Assembly (NCBI RefSeq): GCF_000472905.1
Contig: NZ_AXAR01000004.1
Coordinates: 121,169-185,168, forward strand
Reading direction: 5' to 3'
Length of the DNA stretch: 64,000 nt
Origin: Alicyclobacillus pomorum DSM 14955
Lineage (GTDB): Bacteria; Bacillota; Bacilli; Alicyclobacillales; Alicyclobacillaceae
Below the pieces are notes generated by a model that was given only the letters and a program-made list of their open reading frames with translations, ran no database searches and was not told where the DNA came from. The translations under genes and the position numbers were made by a program. Below, piece after piece: positions 62,137-64,000 of the stretch (its first letter is position 1; every line of letters begins with the position of its first letter).

Positions 62137-62595
62137 ATGTTTAAGTGGATTAAAATAGCAATTATTGGCGTGCCAGTTATCGTAGCAAGTTCTATATCTG
62201 CCTTCGCTTCGATAACGTCTCATTCATCGGCTTTTGCGCCCAAGTCAGCCAATGCAACATCAAACACGTCAGCTACGGATGGAAACGTCTCCATTACTGC
62301 AGGTCCCACAGAGTACGTATATGATAATGGTTCTTCACAAACCCAAACCAGCGTTGCCGGTAACACGGTTCATCAGTCGTCAGAGCAACAAGCATTGGTT
62401 AGTGGTGCTTCCACTGTTACGCAACCCCAACCGTCACAACTTACAGGCACTGATACGATGAATCTAGCGTCCAGTTCAGTAAAACCCCGTCCCCACCATG
62501 GCCATCATCATGGTCACGGAGGTGAAGGCGATAAAATAAAACATGGCGACCACCATGACGACGGCGGTGATAGCGGGGACAATGGGAATGATTGA
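62137..62595 (+). CDS. exported His/Asp-rich protein
   Basis: 152 residues. Signal peptide about 1-25 (IAIIGVPVIVASSISAFA), a low-complexity Ser/Thr/Gln middle, and a C-terminal 35-residue tract rich in His, Gly, Asp (HHGHHHGHGG, then HGDHHDDGGDSGDNG). The tail should bind divalent metals such as Ni, Zn or Cu. No globular domain is recognised. ATG follows AAGGGGAATGAATGT. A weak hairpin (AGGCCG/CGGCCT, 62651-62676) follows. Confidence 0.65.
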   Translation: MFKWIKIAIIGVPVIVASSISAFASITSHSSAFAPKSANATSNTSATDGNVSITAGPTEYVYDNGSSQTQTSVAGNTVHQSSEQQALVSGASTVTQPQPSQLTGTDTMNLASSSVKPRPHHGHHHGHGGEGDKIKHGDHHDDGGDSGDNGND

Positions 62596-62797
62596 ACGTT
62601 GAGCCATCCATACTGTGACACATATAGTTTAGCTAGTCATACAAGGGATTTAGGCCGTGAGCTGGTTGCCCCGGCCTATTCGCTTGATTCAGCGAGACGT
62701 GTTCCATGCGGCTTCCCCCGTTTTCAACTTGGTAGACCCAAACCCCTGATTTTGTGACCTAAGGGTTCTTGGTAATCACTGCACTCCCCCACCTTTG

Positions 62798-63820
62798 TCA
62801 ATCCCTCGGATGATTCATGAAGAACTCGTACATAGCCTGACTTGCACTCGGGCCGAGAGGATCCGTGAACGATCCGCTCAGGTTCCCACCCGACCAAGCG
62901 TGTCCCATGCCATTCACCACCCAATATTCTTCCACTTCATGTCCGCGTTCGTCGTTCCACTTCTCCACTGTGTACGATTGACCGCCTGGAGATAGGCCGC
63001 TTATCGTGTTATCCGGAGATGGGAACTGAGCGTTGAATGCCTTGGAAGCAAGGTGATCGGTCTCCATCCACTGCTCAACCACCTGCTGACCGTTGACAGG
63101 GTTGACCGTCGTATCGGCGCTGCCATGGAACACGATGATGGGCACCGCACGGGCGTACTTGCCCATGGCGTTGTAGGCCGCCTGTCCTTGCTGTGTCGGA
63201 GCCGGTCCGCCAAATGCCATCGCCGTAGCACCCGAGAACAGGGACGTTCCCGCCTGGTACTCCAAGCCTGAATGTACACCGATGGCGGCGAAAATGTCCG
63301 GATACGTCGCGCCCATGATCACCGACATGGCTGCGCCCGCCGACATGCCAGCCACATACACCCGGTTCTTGTCAACAGTCCATCGGGAGGTGTTGTTTTC
63401 TACCTGTGCTGCAATGCCGGCGATGATGGCAGCTTCTCCGCCGCCGCGGACCTGACTGATCGGATCAAACCAGTTCCAACATCCGCTGCCGTTATACTGG
63501 CTGGTCTGGTCCGGATACACCACGATGAAGTTGTGCTCATCGGCCAAGTCGTTCATGCCGGTTCCCGCGGCGAAGTCTGCAGGCGTCTGCATGCATCCGT
63601 GCAACATCATGATCATCGGTACAGACGTTCCCACATGGTAATGGACTGGCGTGTAGACGTAATAGTTTCTGCTGCCAGTAGGCCCGCTGTAGGTAAACTG
63701 CTGCCATGTACCACTGTCTGCGTATGTGACGTCCTGCGGGGTGAAAAGCACAACCGCTGCGACCATCGCCATTGTCAATAACGAGATGCGCGGCCATTTC
63801 ACGTTCGACAGAGTCCACAT
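62798..63820 (-). CDS. secreted PHB-depolymerase-family esterase
   Basis: 340 residues. Signal peptide about 1-34 (SLLTMAMVAAVVLF, cleavage after TYA). Alpha/beta hydrolase of the extracellular PHB depolymerase/LpqC family: oxyanion MLHGCMQTPADF (about 71), Ser in AGMSAGAAMS (about 169), Asp in FHGSADTTVNP (about 252), His in GMGHAWSGG (about 314). It may cleave polyhydroxyalkanoate, feruloyl or other esters outside the cell; no substrate-binding domain is attached. ATG at 63820 follows AGAAGGAGACCAAAA. Confidence 0.87.
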   Translation of the reverse strand: MWTLSNVKWPRISLLTMAMVAAVVLFTPQDVTYADSGTWQQFTYSGPTGSRNYYVYTPVHYHVGTSVPMIMMLHGCMQTPADFAAGTGMNDLADEHNFIVVYPDQTSQYNGSGCWNWFDPISQVRGGGEAAIIAGIAAQVENNTSRWTVDKNRVYVAGMSAGAAMSVIMGATYPDIFAAIGVHSGLEYQAGTSLFSGATAMAFGGPAPTQQGQAAYNAMGKYARAVPIIVFHGSADTTVNPVNGQQVVEQWMETDHLASKAFNAQFPSPDNTISGLSPGGQSYTVEKWNDERGHEVEEYWVVNGMGHAWSGGNLSGSFTDPLGPSASQAMYEFFMNHPRD

Positions 63821-64000
63821 TTTTGGTCTCCTTCTCAAAGGTTTTAATTCACAATATTCAGTTATATAGTTCCATAGGCTGACAGCGTCCAATTTCACCC
63901 CAGTGAAGTGATCTTGGGATGGGACTTTACAATCGCCGTACTATAATTTTACGAAGTCTATTCGTATTCTGTTCTTATTCAGAAGCGATATGGACAGCGG

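Overview
The window looks like the chromosome of a spore-forming Bacillota in the class Bacilli, perhaps related to Alicyclobacillaceae. The signs are strong AGGAGG-type ribosome binding sites with frequent GTG/TTG starts, a B. subtilis-like NupNOPQ nucleoside importer, GbsAB/GbsR and OpuA osmoprotection genes, a TRAP-type attenuator, a CcpA-like cre site and a dense tRNA cluster. The genus is an inference. I saw no transposase, integrase, CRISPR array or rRNA.

Layout, left to right. 1-6.1 kb: a DUF1906 glycoside-hydrolase-like protein, then a nucleoside ABC importer (nupNOPQ). 6.2-9.6 kb: tRNA-Arg(CCG), trpG-trpE behind a TRAP/terminator leader, and nine tRNAs. 9.7-12.1 kb: small hypothetical genes, a MarR regulator, Hsp20 and a 28-residue membrane peptide. 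12.2-19.6 kb: an acetone carboxylase operon (acxABC) with a divergently placed sigma-54 activator, a near-consensus -24/-12 promoter and two tandem 14-bp palindromes. 19.8-24.5 kb: SRPBCC/ArsR pair, bicupin oxalate decarboxylase, small genes including a CxxC protein, a MerR-like coiled-coil protein and a MaoC hydratase. 24.6-31.2 kb: a complete reductive pyrimidine or hydantoin pathway (preT, preA, dihydropyrimidinase, beta-ureidopropionase, NCS1 permease). 31.5-36.8 kb: lower-GC stretch with secreted enzymes (DUF6454-like, phosphodiester glycosidase, type I phosphodiesterase) and small membrane proteins. 37-44.8 kb: choline to glycine betaine genes (gbsA, gbsB, gbsR) and an OpuA importer with two binding proteins.

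45.2-51.5 kb is the most unusual part. It carries a phosphotriesterase-like lactonase, an acyl-CoA synthetase, an APH-fold kinase and a PAS/sigma-54 activator, with a -24/-12 promoter and nested TGTTTC/GAAACA repeats upstream. The composition resembles the 4-hydroxyacid (levulinate, lva) pathways in which a hydroxyacyl-CoA is phosphorylated. The kinase C-terminus looks broken, a short acyl-CoA-dehydrogenase-like remnant lies in the leader, and a truncated paralogue of the MerR-like gene abuts the cluster, so the locus seems to have been inserted or rearranged and may be decaying.

51.5-57 kb: hutU-hutI-hutG for histidine degradation (no hutH here) with a cre-like site, and an AraC-type regulator. 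57.2-60.9 kb: a three-subunit molybdenum hydroxylase. 60.9-64 kb: FUSC-type exporter, a His-rich exported protein and a secreted PHB-depolymerase-like esterase.

Taken together the window is a catabolic region: acetone, pyrimidines or hydantoins, histidine, oxalate, probable lactones or hydroxyacids, an unknown substrate for the molybdenum hydroxylase, and polyesters. Several control types are readable in the DNA (sigma-54 enhancers, TRAP attenuation, a Pho-box-like array, GbsR-like operators, cre).
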